Assembly (NCBI GenBank): GCA_002492415.1 | Contig: DKYK01000031.1 | Location: 9,328 to 73,327, forward strand | Direction: 5' to 3' | DNA length: 64,000 nt | Origin: Christensenella sp. UBA7102 | Lineage (GTDB): Bacteria; Bacillota; Clostridia; Christensenellales; UBA1750 | Shown: piece by piece, positions 24,090-31,546 of the stretch | How positions within the stretch are numbered: position 1 is the first letter of the stretch | Layout: each line of letters opens with the position of its first letter | Notes under the pieces: model-generated | The model's database searches: none | What the model was told of the DNA's origin: nothing | Seen by the model: the letters and a program-made list of their open reading frames with translations, nothing else | Program-made: the position numbers and the translations under genes

Positions 24090-25943
24090 TCACAAACTGC
24101 GTCCCAGACCGGGAATCAGGCCGTTTTCCGCCATGGCAATGACGCCCAGAAGCGCGCCCCAATGGTAGAAGCGGTCGCTGTGCGCGCTATCGCAGCCCTC
24201 ACCGGTATCGGCGTTGTAATTTTCGTGGATGTGACGGTGCTCCGTCCACTCCTTCATCAGCAGGGATTCGGACTTTTGCGCCAGGTCAGCGCGCACCTTG
24301 GCCAGATCGTCGTATCCGCGCATGGCCAGATAGACCAGGAAGTTCATTGGCGCCCAGACGCGGCCGCGCCAGTACTCCTGCTCGGGGTAAGCGGGATCGT
24401 TGCGCGCGATGGAGGGCAGCATCCATTCGCCGTAAAACTCATTCGGGTCGAAGTAATGCTGCGCAATGCGCGCTCGGCGCGCGGAGGTAACACGGCTGCT
24501 GAAGAGCGCATAGAAGTTGGTGGGAGAGAGCCGTCGGGAAAATTCTCCGGTGTCGGTGCGGCGGTTGCAGTAGAAGCCGATCTCCTCGTCCCATAGGTTC
24601 TCCAGGCCGGATTCGGCGCGGGCCAGGCGAGCGAGGAGCAGCTTTTCGTCCTCCCGTTTGCCCAGCAGCCGCGCGAACTCCAGCAGGCAGCGGGTGTCCA
24701 GAATGTACAGGCCGGTAAGACCCACGTCCTTGAGGCGCAGGCGGTGTGTTTCTTTGTCAAAGGGGATGCCGTCATACATGGGGGAATTATCCAGGCCAGA
24801 CTCCAACGCCGCACCAAAGCGATCGTTGACGCCGTTATACTCCCAGAGGTTGCCGTATTTGGGCTCGACGGGATCGCTGCCCCAGCACAGCGCGCCGTCC
24901 GCTTCCATGCGGTAGGCAGCGAACCAGACGTTCCATTGCAGCAGCATGGGATAGAGAAACTCGACCAGCCAGCGGTCTTTATGGATGCGATAGATTTCGC
25001 GCAGCATCGCGCTTCCCACCGGCGGCTGAGAACGATCCTCGCTGCGCAGACCTGTGCCGTCGATGAAATTGGGCACAAACCCCGCTTTGGCGCGCGAGAG
25101 CGTCATCGCGATGAGATTGGAATAGGCCAGGTGTTTGTCCCGCAGAGAGGCCATAAACGCGGCGAAGTAATTGTCCCAGCAAAAAAGCACGTAACCGCCG
25201 TGCGAAATGGACCAAAGGCGCGACACGGGCGTGAGGATGCGGCCGTACATCGCGTCGTAGGTGGTGTCCCAGCAGAGCGCGCATTCCATCGCCTCATAGG
25301 GCTCCTGGCAAGGCGCGAAGGAGTCCCGATCCATAAGATATCGCTCCCGCGCGGCGGCCATGCGGCTGCGCACCGAAGCAAGATCCAGCGGAAGATTTAC
25401 GCAGAAAGCGATCTCACGGTCGAAATCTGCCGCAAGATAAGGGGCCTGTGTGGGAATGTTGGGATCGATGGGATCGTGCGGAGCGGTCATGTAGACTGTG
25501 TAGCGCTTTTCCCCCGCAACAGCGATCAGCGCGTTCTTCTCCCGCGCGCTCACGCCAGCCCGGTTCCATAGAAACCCGCTCTCCAGCACGAGCAGCGGGC
25601 TGCGCAGTTCGCGGGAAAGCGGCGTTGCCAGCAGCAGCAGCGGGCAATCGTCGCTGACGCAGGATTCGATGCGGAATTTGACGTTTTCAAACTCCACCTT
25701 GACGGAGGTATAGCTTCCGTCCCAAGCGTGGCATTCGGGTGTGACGATCTCTGCGCCCTCCTCCAGGCGGCCGATGAGCGATTCCTTCAAATAATGGCCA
25801 TTGGCGCCGTCCTTCAGGCACACGTTGAGCGCGTAACCTGTCTCCATATCCACGTGCGAGAGCACGCTTCGCACATTCCAGGTCTGGAATCCGCGCATAC
25901 GGGCAGCATCCAGCTTTTTGTATTCTTCGGGCAGGTGCAGCAT
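24090..25943 (-). CDS. MGH1/GH63-like glycoside hydrolase
   Basis: 617-residue protein with an (alpha/alpha)6-barrel-like C-terminal two thirds resembling the mannosylglycerate hydrolase / GH63 glucosidase / glycogen-debranching superfamily. Recognisable segments: SISHGGYVLFCWDNYFAAF (about 260-280), PNFIDGTG, GVNDRFGAALESGLDNSPMYDG (near 410), EYWRGRVWAPMNFLVYLA (about 555) and NYNADTGEG near the C-terminus. The N-terminal 200 residues are beta-rich. No signal peptide, so cytosolic action on imported oligosaccharide is likely; the substrate is unknown. ATG 25943 with GGGAGG. Confidence 0.82.
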   Translation of the reverse strand: MLHLPEEYKKLDAARMRGFQTWNVRSVLSHVDMETGYALNVCLKDGANGHYLKESLIGRLEEGAEIVTPECHAWDGSYTSVKVEFENVKFRIESCVSDDCPLLLLATPLSRELRSPLLVLESGFLWNRAGVSAREKNALIAVAGEKRYTVYMTAPHDPIDPNIPTQAPYLAADFDREIAFCVNLPLDLASVRSRMAAARERYLMDRDSFAPCQEPYEAMECALCWDTTYDAMYGRILTPVSRLWSISHGGYVLFCWDNYFAAFMASLRDKHLAYSNLIAMTLSRAKAGFVPNFIDGTGLRSEDRSQPPVGSAMLREIYRIHKDRWLVEFLYPMLLQWNVWFAAYRMEADGALCWGSDPVEPKYGNLWEYNGVNDRFGAALESGLDNSPMYDGIPFDKETHRLRLKDVGLTGLYILDTRCLLEFARLLGKREDEKLLLARLARAESGLENLWDEEIGFYCNRRTDTGEFSRRLSPTNFYALFSSRVTSARRARIAQHYFDPNEFYGEWMLPSIARNDPAYPEQEYWRGRVWAPMNFLVYLAMRGYDDLAKVRADLAQKSESLLMKEWTEHRHIHENYNADTGEGCDSAHSDRFYHWGALLGVIAMAENGLIPGLGRSL

Positions 25944-25995
25944 AGTTCGATCCTCCCTGATGCCTTTGTGATGATTGCGCAGTTGCGCTGTCTTG

Positions 25996-26024
25996 AGTGT
26001 AGCACGGGACGGTCGGTTTTTCAA
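25996..26024 (-). promoter_or_regulatory. Promoter of the glycoside hydrolase gene
   Basis: Leftward: TTGAAA (26019-26024), 17-base spacer, TACACT (25996-26001) preceded by TGC. Divergent from the MATE promoter at 26053. Confidence 0.7.
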
Positions 26025-26052
26025 CTGCACAGATTTATTTGTATGCGGGCGA

Positions 26053-26081
26053 TTGCACCCGGCGCGCAAAACTGGTAGAAT
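26053..26081 (+). promoter_or_regulatory. Promoter of the second MATE gene
   Basis: TTGCAC (26053-26058), 17-base spacer, TAGAAT (26076-26081), 40 bases before the start. Confidence 0.7.
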
Positions 26082-26121
26082 GATGGGGGCGGTTTGATTT
26101 TATGGAAAGGGTATACCGAAT

Positions 26122-27495
26122 ATGGCAAACAAGATCAAGGACATGACTAAAGGCAGCCCGGCAAAGCTGATCTTCACCTTTGCGCTGCCGCTGATGCTGG
26201 GCAATATCTTCCAGCAGCTCTATACGGTGGTGGATACCGCCATTGTGGGGCGGTTTGTGGGCGTGGAGGCGCTGGCCTCGGTGGGCGCGGCAGACTGGCC
26301 CAACTGGATGGTGCTGGGCATCGTAACGGGCTTTGCACAGGGCTTTTGCATCCTCATCTCGCAGCGCTTTGGCGCGGGAGACGGAGCGGGGCTGCGCCGC
26401 GCGGTGAGCCACACTTACGCGCTGGGGTTGCTGATGGGCGCGCTCATCACGCTGCTGGCGCATCTGGCGGCCAAGCCCATTTTGCTGCTGCTGGACACGC
26501 CCAAGAGCGTGCTGGGCGGATCGATGACCTATCTGCGCATCTCCTACTCGGGCATCATGGTGGTGATGGCGTACAACGTGCTCTCCTCCGTGCTGCGCGC
26601 GCTGGGCGACTCGCGCACGCCGCTGGTGGCCATGACCATCGCCTCGGCGGTAAACATTGTGCTGGATCTGCTGTTCGTGTGTGTGTTCCATTGGGGCATC
26701 GCAGGCGCGGCCTGCGCGACGGTGATCGCACAGTGCGTCTCGGCGCTCTATTGTTTTGCGGTGATTCGGCGTATTGAGCTGCTGCGCCTGCAGCGGTCGG
26801 ATTTTGCGGTGGACGCGCCCACGGTGCGCCGTCTGCTGTATCTGGGCGCGCCCATGGCGTTCCAGAACGGTATCATTGCGGTGGGCGGCTTTGCGGTGCA
26901 GTACGTGCTCAACGGCCTTGGCACCATCTACATTGCGGGATATACCGCGACAAACAAGATCTACGGGCTGCTGGAGTTGGCCGCAATCTCCTATGGATTC
27001 TCCATGGCCTCCTACGCAGGGCAGAACCTGGGCGCGGGGCGGCTGGATCGCATCAAAAGCGGGATGCGCGCCGCCGTACTGATGGCGCTGGCGACCTCGG
27101 CGGTGATCTCCGTGCTGATGCTGGCCCTGGGCAGGAACATACTCTCCATGTTCATTTCAGGCGAACCGGAGGTACAGGCGCAGGTGCTGCGCGTGGCGTA
27201 TTCGTATTTGAGCGTCATGGCCTATTTGCTGTTTGTGCTGTACTTTCTGCACGTGTATCGCTCGGCGCTGCAGGGCATGGGAGATACTGTGATTCCGATG
27301 ATTTCAGGCCTGGTGGAACTGTCGATGCGCATCGGCGTAGCGCTGACGCTCTCGGGCGTGATTGGGGAGTACGCAGTGTACCTGGCTGAGCCTGCGGCCT
27401 GGACGGGAGCCGCCGTGCTGCTGATCACGGGATACTATGTGCGTATACGCCGGCTGACGCGCCGCGCTGAACTGCAAAAGAGCGACGGGAAATGA
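26122..27495 (+). CDS. MATE-family efflux transporter
   Basis: 457-residue transporter with about twelve hydrophobic segments. MATE motifs: QQLYTVVDTAIVGRFVG in TM1-2 and RALGDSRTPL in the first repeat, with YRSALQGMGDTVIPM in the second. Closer to the DinF/NorM-like short type than the 20680 paralogue, which has a longer N-terminus. Drug or metabolite specificity cannot be inferred. RBS GGAAAGGG; followed by a terminator. Confidence 0.94.
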   Translation: MANKIKDMTKGSPAKLIFTFALPLMLGNIFQQLYTVVDTAIVGRFVGVEALASVGAADWPNWMVLGIVTGFAQGFCILISQRFGAGDGAGLRRAVSHTYALGLLMGALITLLAHLAAKPILLLLDTPKSVLGGSMTYLRISYSGIMVVMAYNVLSSVLRALGDSRTPLVAMTIASAVNIVLDLLFVCVFHWGIAGAACATVIAQCVSALYCFAVIRRIELLRLQRSDFAVDAPTVRRLLYLGAPMAFQNGIIAVGGFAVQYVLNGLGTIYIAGYTATNKIYGLLELAAISYGFSMASYAGQNLGAGRLDRIKSGMRAAVLMALATSAVISVLMLALGRNILSMFISGEPEVQAQVLRVAYSYLSVMAYLLFVLYFLHVYRSALQGMGDTVIPMISGLVELSMRIGVALTLSGVIGEYAVYLAEPAAWTGAAVLLITGYYVRIRRLTRRAELQKSDGK

Positions 27496-27537
27496 GCGCA
27501 GCAGATCCTGAAGACGGATGGGTTGCGCTGTACAACA

Positions 27538-27582
27538 CAAAGGCCCCGGCATCCGAAAGCAACCGGATGCCAGGGCCTTTGT
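27538..27582. terminator. Bidirectional terminator
   Basis: Long near-perfect stem pairing AAAGGCCCCGGCATCCG (from 27539) with its complement ending at 27582 (one mismatch). Between the rightward MATE gene and the leftward HD gene. Confidence 0.87.
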
Positions 27583-27586
27583 ACGC

Positions 27587-28192
27587 TTAGAGAAATTCTT
27601 CACAAACGGCGCGCAGGCGGTTCTCGTCAGCGGCGAGGGCGCGCAGCGCATCCAGACCGGCGAGGCTGCGCGGGTCGTTCAGCCAGAAGCGCAGGTAGCC
27701 GCCGCTGAGGAACTTTTCCTGCAGGTGCGCGCGTGTGCGATCCAGATGCTGCTGCACGGTGAACCCAGGGAAATTGGCCTTGCTGTAGAGCAGGATACGG
27801 CGCAAAATGTCCCTTGGAACGATAAAATGGTCGGCGTCGGCCAGTACGCAGCCGTAGATACTGCGGGGACGCGCGTCTGATGAGGCGCGATGATCCTCAA
27901 TGGCTTCGGCGATCATGATGCGCTGGGCATCGGAAAAACACTGTTTCATGGCCTGATCCGCGAGGAAGAGCTTTGCGCTGTTCAGATGATGTTCCTTGCG
28001 CCCCAAAGGGATTCCAAGATCGTGAAAGGCCGCGGCAGCATAGATCATGCCCTCGTCCGCGCCATACCTGCGCGCCAGGTACAGCCCCTCGCGAAGCACC
28101 GCCTCCACATGGCGGCGGTCATGACCGTCGGCGAACGCATCATATTGCGGAAGAATATGAATCTTGACGTATTGCTGCAGCGCTTCACTCAT
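27587..28192 (-). CDS. HD-domain hydrolase-like protein
   Basis: 201 residues. HD metal-site signature: DRRHVEAVLR (about 26-35), AAFHDLGI (about 55-62), and the later VLADADHF. The pattern is of the small HD/HDIG phosphohydrolases; the nucleotide substrate is not known. ATG 28192 with AAAGGAG, 75 bases after fucO on the same strand. Confidence 0.88.
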   Translation of the reverse strand: MSEALQQYVKIHILPQYDAFADGHDRRHVEAVLREGLYLARRYGADEGMIYAAAAFHDLGIPLGRKEHHLNSAKLFLADQAMKQCFSDAQRIMIAEAIEDHRASSDARPRSIYGCVLADADHFIVPRDILRRILLYSKANFPGFTVQQHLDRTRAHLQEKFLSGGYLRFWLNDPRSLAGLDALRALAADENRLRAVCEEFL

Positions 28193-28267
28193 GGTTGTAT
28201 GCTCCTTTGACGGTCAAAGAGTGGATATCGGGTGCACGCGAGCGCAGAGGGTGCGGCAAAGCCGCGC

Positions 28268-29416
28268 TTACAGCATGGAACGATACAGCGCGGCGATCTC
28301 CTCGACGGAGGTGTCGCGGGGATTGCCGGGGCGGCAGGCGTCGGCGTAGGCAGACTCGGCCAGAAACGGAACATCCTCTTCCTTGACGATGGCCTTGAGG
28401 TTCGCCGGGATGCCCACGTCCTGGGAGAGCTTGCGCACCGCGTCCACAGCGGCCTTGCGGTACTCGGCCTGGGTCATGTTTTCGGTGCCCGCAACGCCCA
28501 TCGCGGCGGCGATGTACTTGTACTTATCGCCGGTGGCCTCGGCGTTATACTCCATCACAACGGGAAGGATGATCGCGTTAGCCACACCATGAGGGGTATC
28601 GTAGACCGCGCCCAACGGGTGCGCCATGGAGTGCACGATGCCAAGGCCAACGTTGCTAAAGCCCATGCCCGCAACATATTGCCCCAGAGCCATGCCTTCG
28701 CGGCCCTCGGCAGTGCCCTCGACTGCCGCGCGCAGGGATTTGGAGATGATCTCGATGGCCTTGAGGTGGAACATATCCGTCATGTCCCAGGCGGCCTTGG
28801 TGGTAAAACCCTCAATAGCATGGGTCAGCGCGTCCATACCGGTGGCGGCGGTCAACCCCTTGGGCATGGTGGACATCATGTCAGGGTCGATTACCGCGAT
28901 CTGAGGAATATCGTGCACATCCACACAGACGAATTTGCGGTTTTTCTCCACGTCGGTGATGACGTAGTTGATGGTGACTTCGGCCGCGGTTCCGGCGGTG
29001 GTGGGCACGGCGATGGTGAACACGCCGCGGTTCCTGGTGGGAGCGACGCCCTCAAGCGAGCGCACATCAGCGAACTCGGGGTTGTTGATGATGATGCCGA
29101 TGGCCTTGGCGGTATCCATGGAGGAGCCGCCGCCGATGGCGATGATGTAGTCGGCCTGCGAGGCCTTAAAGGCAGCCACGCCGGTCTGCACGTTTTCAAT
29201 GGTGGGGTTGGGCTTGATGTTGGAATAGACTTCGTAGGCGAGACCTGCGCCGTCCAGCACGGCGAGCACTTTGGCGGTGACGCCGAACTTGATCAGATCG
29301 GGGTCGGAGCAGACGAAGGCCTTCTTAAAGCCGTGGGCCTTGACTTCGTTTGCGATCTCCTGGATCGCGCCCTTGCCGTGGTAGGAAATTTCATTCAGTA
29401 CGATGCGATTGACCAT
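28268..29416 (-). CDS. fucO: Lactaldehyde reductase / 1,2-propanediol oxidoreductase
   Basis: 382-residue iron-containing (type III) alcohol dehydrogenase, the same length as E. coli FucO and close in sequence by eye: AIGGGSSMDTAKAIGIIINN NAD loop, FADVRSLEG, PTTAGTAAEVTINYVITD, and ATGMDALTHAIEG with the metal-binding histidines further on at HSMAHPLGA and TPHGVANA. Reduces L-lactaldehyde, made in fucose or rhamnose catabolism, to propanediol while reoxidising NADH. No fucose or rhamnose genes lie next to it. ATG 29416 with AGGAGGG; own promoter. Symbol by similarity, so a broader primary-alcohol substrate is possible. Confidence 0.9.
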   Translation of the reverse strand: MVNRIVLNEISYHGKGAIQEIANEVKAHGFKKAFVCSDPDLIKFGVTAKVLAVLDGAGLAYEVYSNIKPNPTIENVQTGVAAFKASQADYIIAIGGGSSMDTAKAIGIIINNPEFADVRSLEGVAPTRNRGVFTIAVPTTAGTAAEVTINYVITDVEKNRKFVCVDVHDIPQIAVIDPDMMSTMPKGLTAATGMDALTHAIEGFTTKAAWDMTDMFHLKAIEIISKSLRAAVEGTAEGREGMALGQYVAGMGFSNVGLGIVHSMAHPLGAVYDTPHGVANAIILPVVMEYNAEATGDKYKYIAAAMGVAGTENMTQAEYRKAAVDAVRKLSQDVGIPANLKAIVKEEDVPFLAESAYADACRPGNPRDTSVEEIAALYRSML

Positions 29417-29454
29417 GATAATACCCTCCTTGGCTGTATTTGGGATGATGATAT

Positions 29455-29483
29455 AGTATAGCACTATGATAAAAAATAAACAA
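29455..29483 (-). promoter_or_regulatory. Promoter of fucO
   Basis: Leftward: TTGTTT (29478-29483), 17-base spacer, TATACT (29455-29460) with TGC extension. Confidence 0.75.
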
Positions 29484-29491
29484 TGATCAAA

Positions 29492-30622
29492 TTATGAATT
29501 TCGGCGCGGGGCGACGGCGCGGGCGATGTGCGCAAGGCGGGGATAGGCGTACTCGAAAAAACCCTTATAGGCCGGGCAGAAATAATTGAGGCTGAGCTGG
29601 CCGCCGACCATGGGTTCGCGATCCCGGCGACAGCCGCCGCGACACAGAGGGCGCCACTTGCACGCCGCGCATTCCGAAGCCAGGAGCCGGGAAGTCTCAA
29701 TGAAACCGAGTGCATTGCGCGCGCGGTCGATGTCGGAAAGGCTGTCGGTGACAAGGCTGCCCAGGCGGTATTGGTCCAGCACGTAAAAGTCGCAGGGATA
29801 GACGCTGCCGTCCGCCTCCACCACGTTCTGACGCGAACAGAAACCCATCATGCCGCAGGCCTCGGGAGGATGCCCCAGCAGCATGCCCACCAGATTTTCA
29901 AAATAGCGATTGTAGATGAAGCGGCCGTGCGTCACATCGTCGAACCACAGATCGAACAGATCCTTGAGAAAGCGCTCGTACAGCGGCGGCGTCAGCGAGT
30001 AGGGGTGGCCGCCGCGCGTTTCGCCCAAGGGGTCCAGGCAGGGGATGTATTGCTGATAGGGCAGATCGTGGCGGCGATAGAAGGCGTAGATGGACTTGAT
30101 CTCCTTGGCAACCTTGGCGGTGACGACGGTGAGGATGTTAAACTCCACCTTGTGCGCTTTGAGCAGGCGGACAGTCTGCATCAGGCGATGATGCGTGCCC
30201 TGGCCGTTGGCGTCAACGCGGTGCAGGTCGTGTATGGTCTCGGTGCCGTCCAGGGAGAGGCCGACGAGAAAGCGGTTTTCCGCAAAAAAGGCGGCCCATT
30301 CATCGTCCAGCAGCATGCCGTTGGTCTGGATGGCGTTGTGAAGCGCGACGCCGCGCGTGTTGTACTGACGCTCCAGCGCCATCAAACGGCGGTAAAAGGG
30401 GAGGCCCGACAGCGTTGGCTCGCCGCCCTGGAAGGCGAACGTGATGTCCTGCGCGCCGCTGTCCAGCGCTTTGCGCACGACGAGTTCCAGCGTGTCCTCC
30501 GTCATCATGCCAAAGGACGGAATCTGGCGCTTTTCGGTGATGTCGGCGTAAAAACAGTAGGTACAGCGCAGGTTGCAGTTGCCCGAGGCGGGCTTGATGA
30601 GCAGATGAAGCGGCGGTTGCAT
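29492..30622 (-). CDS. Anaerobic sulfatase maturase-type radical SAM enzyme
   Basis: 376 residues. N-terminal radical SAM cluster motif CNLRCTYCFY (Cys-x3-Cys-x2-Cys, about 16-25), FQGGEPTLSG for SAM binding, and a C-terminal SPASM-like region with multiple cysteines (CGMMGFCSRQN, YPCDFY, CAACKWRPLCRGGC, YFCPAY). This matches anSME, which oxidises an active-site Cys or Ser of sulfatases to formylglycine. No sulfatase gene is visible in the window, so the substrate must be elsewhere or the specificity differs. ATG 30622 with AGGAG seven bases upstream; two upstream in-frame ATGs lack one. Confidence 0.93.
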   Translation of the reverse strand: MQPPLHLLIKPASGNCNLRCTYCFYADITEKRQIPSFGMMTEDTLELVVRKALDSGAQDITFAFQGGEPTLSGLPFYRRLMALERQYNTRGVALHNAIQTNGMLLDDEWAAFFAENRFLVGLSLDGTETIHDLHRVDANGQGTHHRLMQTVRLLKAHKVEFNILTVVTAKVAKEIKSIYAFYRRHDLPYQQYIPCLDPLGETRGGHPYSLTPPLYERFLKDLFDLWFDDVTHGRFIYNRYFENLVGMLLGHPPEACGMMGFCSRQNVVEADGSVYPCDFYVLDQYRLGSLVTDSLSDIDRARNALGFIETSRLLASECAACKWRPLCRGGCRRDREPMVGGQLSLNYFCPAYKGFFEYAYPRLAHIARAVAPRRNS

Positions 30623-30675
30623 GGCGCGTCTCCTCTCAATAAAATCCATATTAAGTATATCGTTGCGCGATGCTT

Positions 30676-30705
30676 TTGACAAGCGGCGGCAGCGTAAAGT
30701 ATAAT
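30676..30705 (+). promoter_or_regulatory. Promoter of the 30749 HAD gene
   Basis: TTGACA (30676-30681), 18-base spacer, TATAAT (30700-30705). Confidence 0.75.
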
Positions 30706-30748
30706 GGGAAGAAATTGGCGTTTTGCCGTCATCTTTGGAGGTCTGAAA

Positions 30749-31474
30749 ATGTACGAGGCGATATTATTCGATCTGGATGGAACGCTGCTTCCGATGGATC
30801 AGGAACAGTTTGTCCACGGCTATTTTGGCGCGCTGTGCAGGCGGTTTGCGCCTCTGGGCTATGAACCTAAGCGCTTGATCGACACCGTGTGGAAGGGAAC
30901 GAGCGCGATGGTGAAAAATGACGGCGGCATGAGCAACTGCGAGAGATTCTGGCAGGTGTTCGCATCGGTCTACGGGCAGGAGAAGCTGGCGGACCGACCG
31001 CAGTTTGACGACTTTTACGCAAAGGAGTTCAACGAGGCGGCGGCGCAGACGCAGCCTACGCCGCTGGCCGACCGCTGCGTCAAGGCGCTGAAGAAAAAAG
31101 GCTATCCTGTGATCCTGGCCACGAATCCCATCTTTCCGCGCGTGGCGACGCTGGCGCGCATTGGATGGGCGAGGCTGGACGCACAGGATTTTGCGCACAT
31201 CACCACCTATGAAAACAGTGCGCGCTGCAAGCCCAATCCCGATTATTATGCTGGGATCTGCGAAGCGCAGCGGATTCATCCCGCAAAGTGCCTGATGGTG
31301 GGCAATGACTACGTGGAGGACCTGGCCGCGTCGCAGACCGGCATGGAAGTGTATCTGGCGACGGATTGTCTGATTGCGCCGGAGGGAACGGACCTGAGCG
31401 CGGTTCTGCACGGCACGCTGGCCGAGCTGTGCGCGCAGCTTGAAACCTTCCCGCCCTTCCGCGAGGGAAACTGA
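30749..31474 (+). CDS. HAD-family hydrolase
   Basis: 241-residue HAD phosphatase. Motif I LFDLDGTLLPMDQEQF (nucleophile Asp at about residue 9), motif II LATNP, motif III lysine in ARCKPNPDYY, motif IV MVGNDYVEDLAA. Phosphoglycolate or sugar-phosphate phosphatase-like; substrate unassigned. RBS TTGGAGG. Confidence 0.9.
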   Translation: MYEAILFDLDGTLLPMDQEQFVHGYFGALCRRFAPLGYEPKRLIDTVWKGTSAMVKNDGGMSNCERFWQVFASVYGQEKLADRPQFDDFYAKEFNEAAAQTQPTPLADRCVKALKKKGYPVILATNPIFPRVATLARIGWARLDAQDFAHITTYENSARCKPNPDYYAGICEAQRIHPAKCLMVGNDYVEDLAASQTGMEVYLATDCLIAPEGTDLSAVLHGTLAELCAQLETFPPFREGN

Positions 31475-31496
31475 GCGCAGCTTAAATTGTAAAGTA

Positions 31497-31540
31497 AAGC
31501 CGTCATCCTGCCCCCAAAGGGTCGAATGACGGCTTCTTTG
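31497..31540. terminator. Bidirectional terminator
   Basis: Stem AAGCCGTCAT (31497-31506) with ATGACGGCTT (31526-31535), flanked by A and T runs, between the HAD gene and the leftward P-type ATPase. Confidence 0.82.
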
Positions 31541-31546
31541 TTAAGG

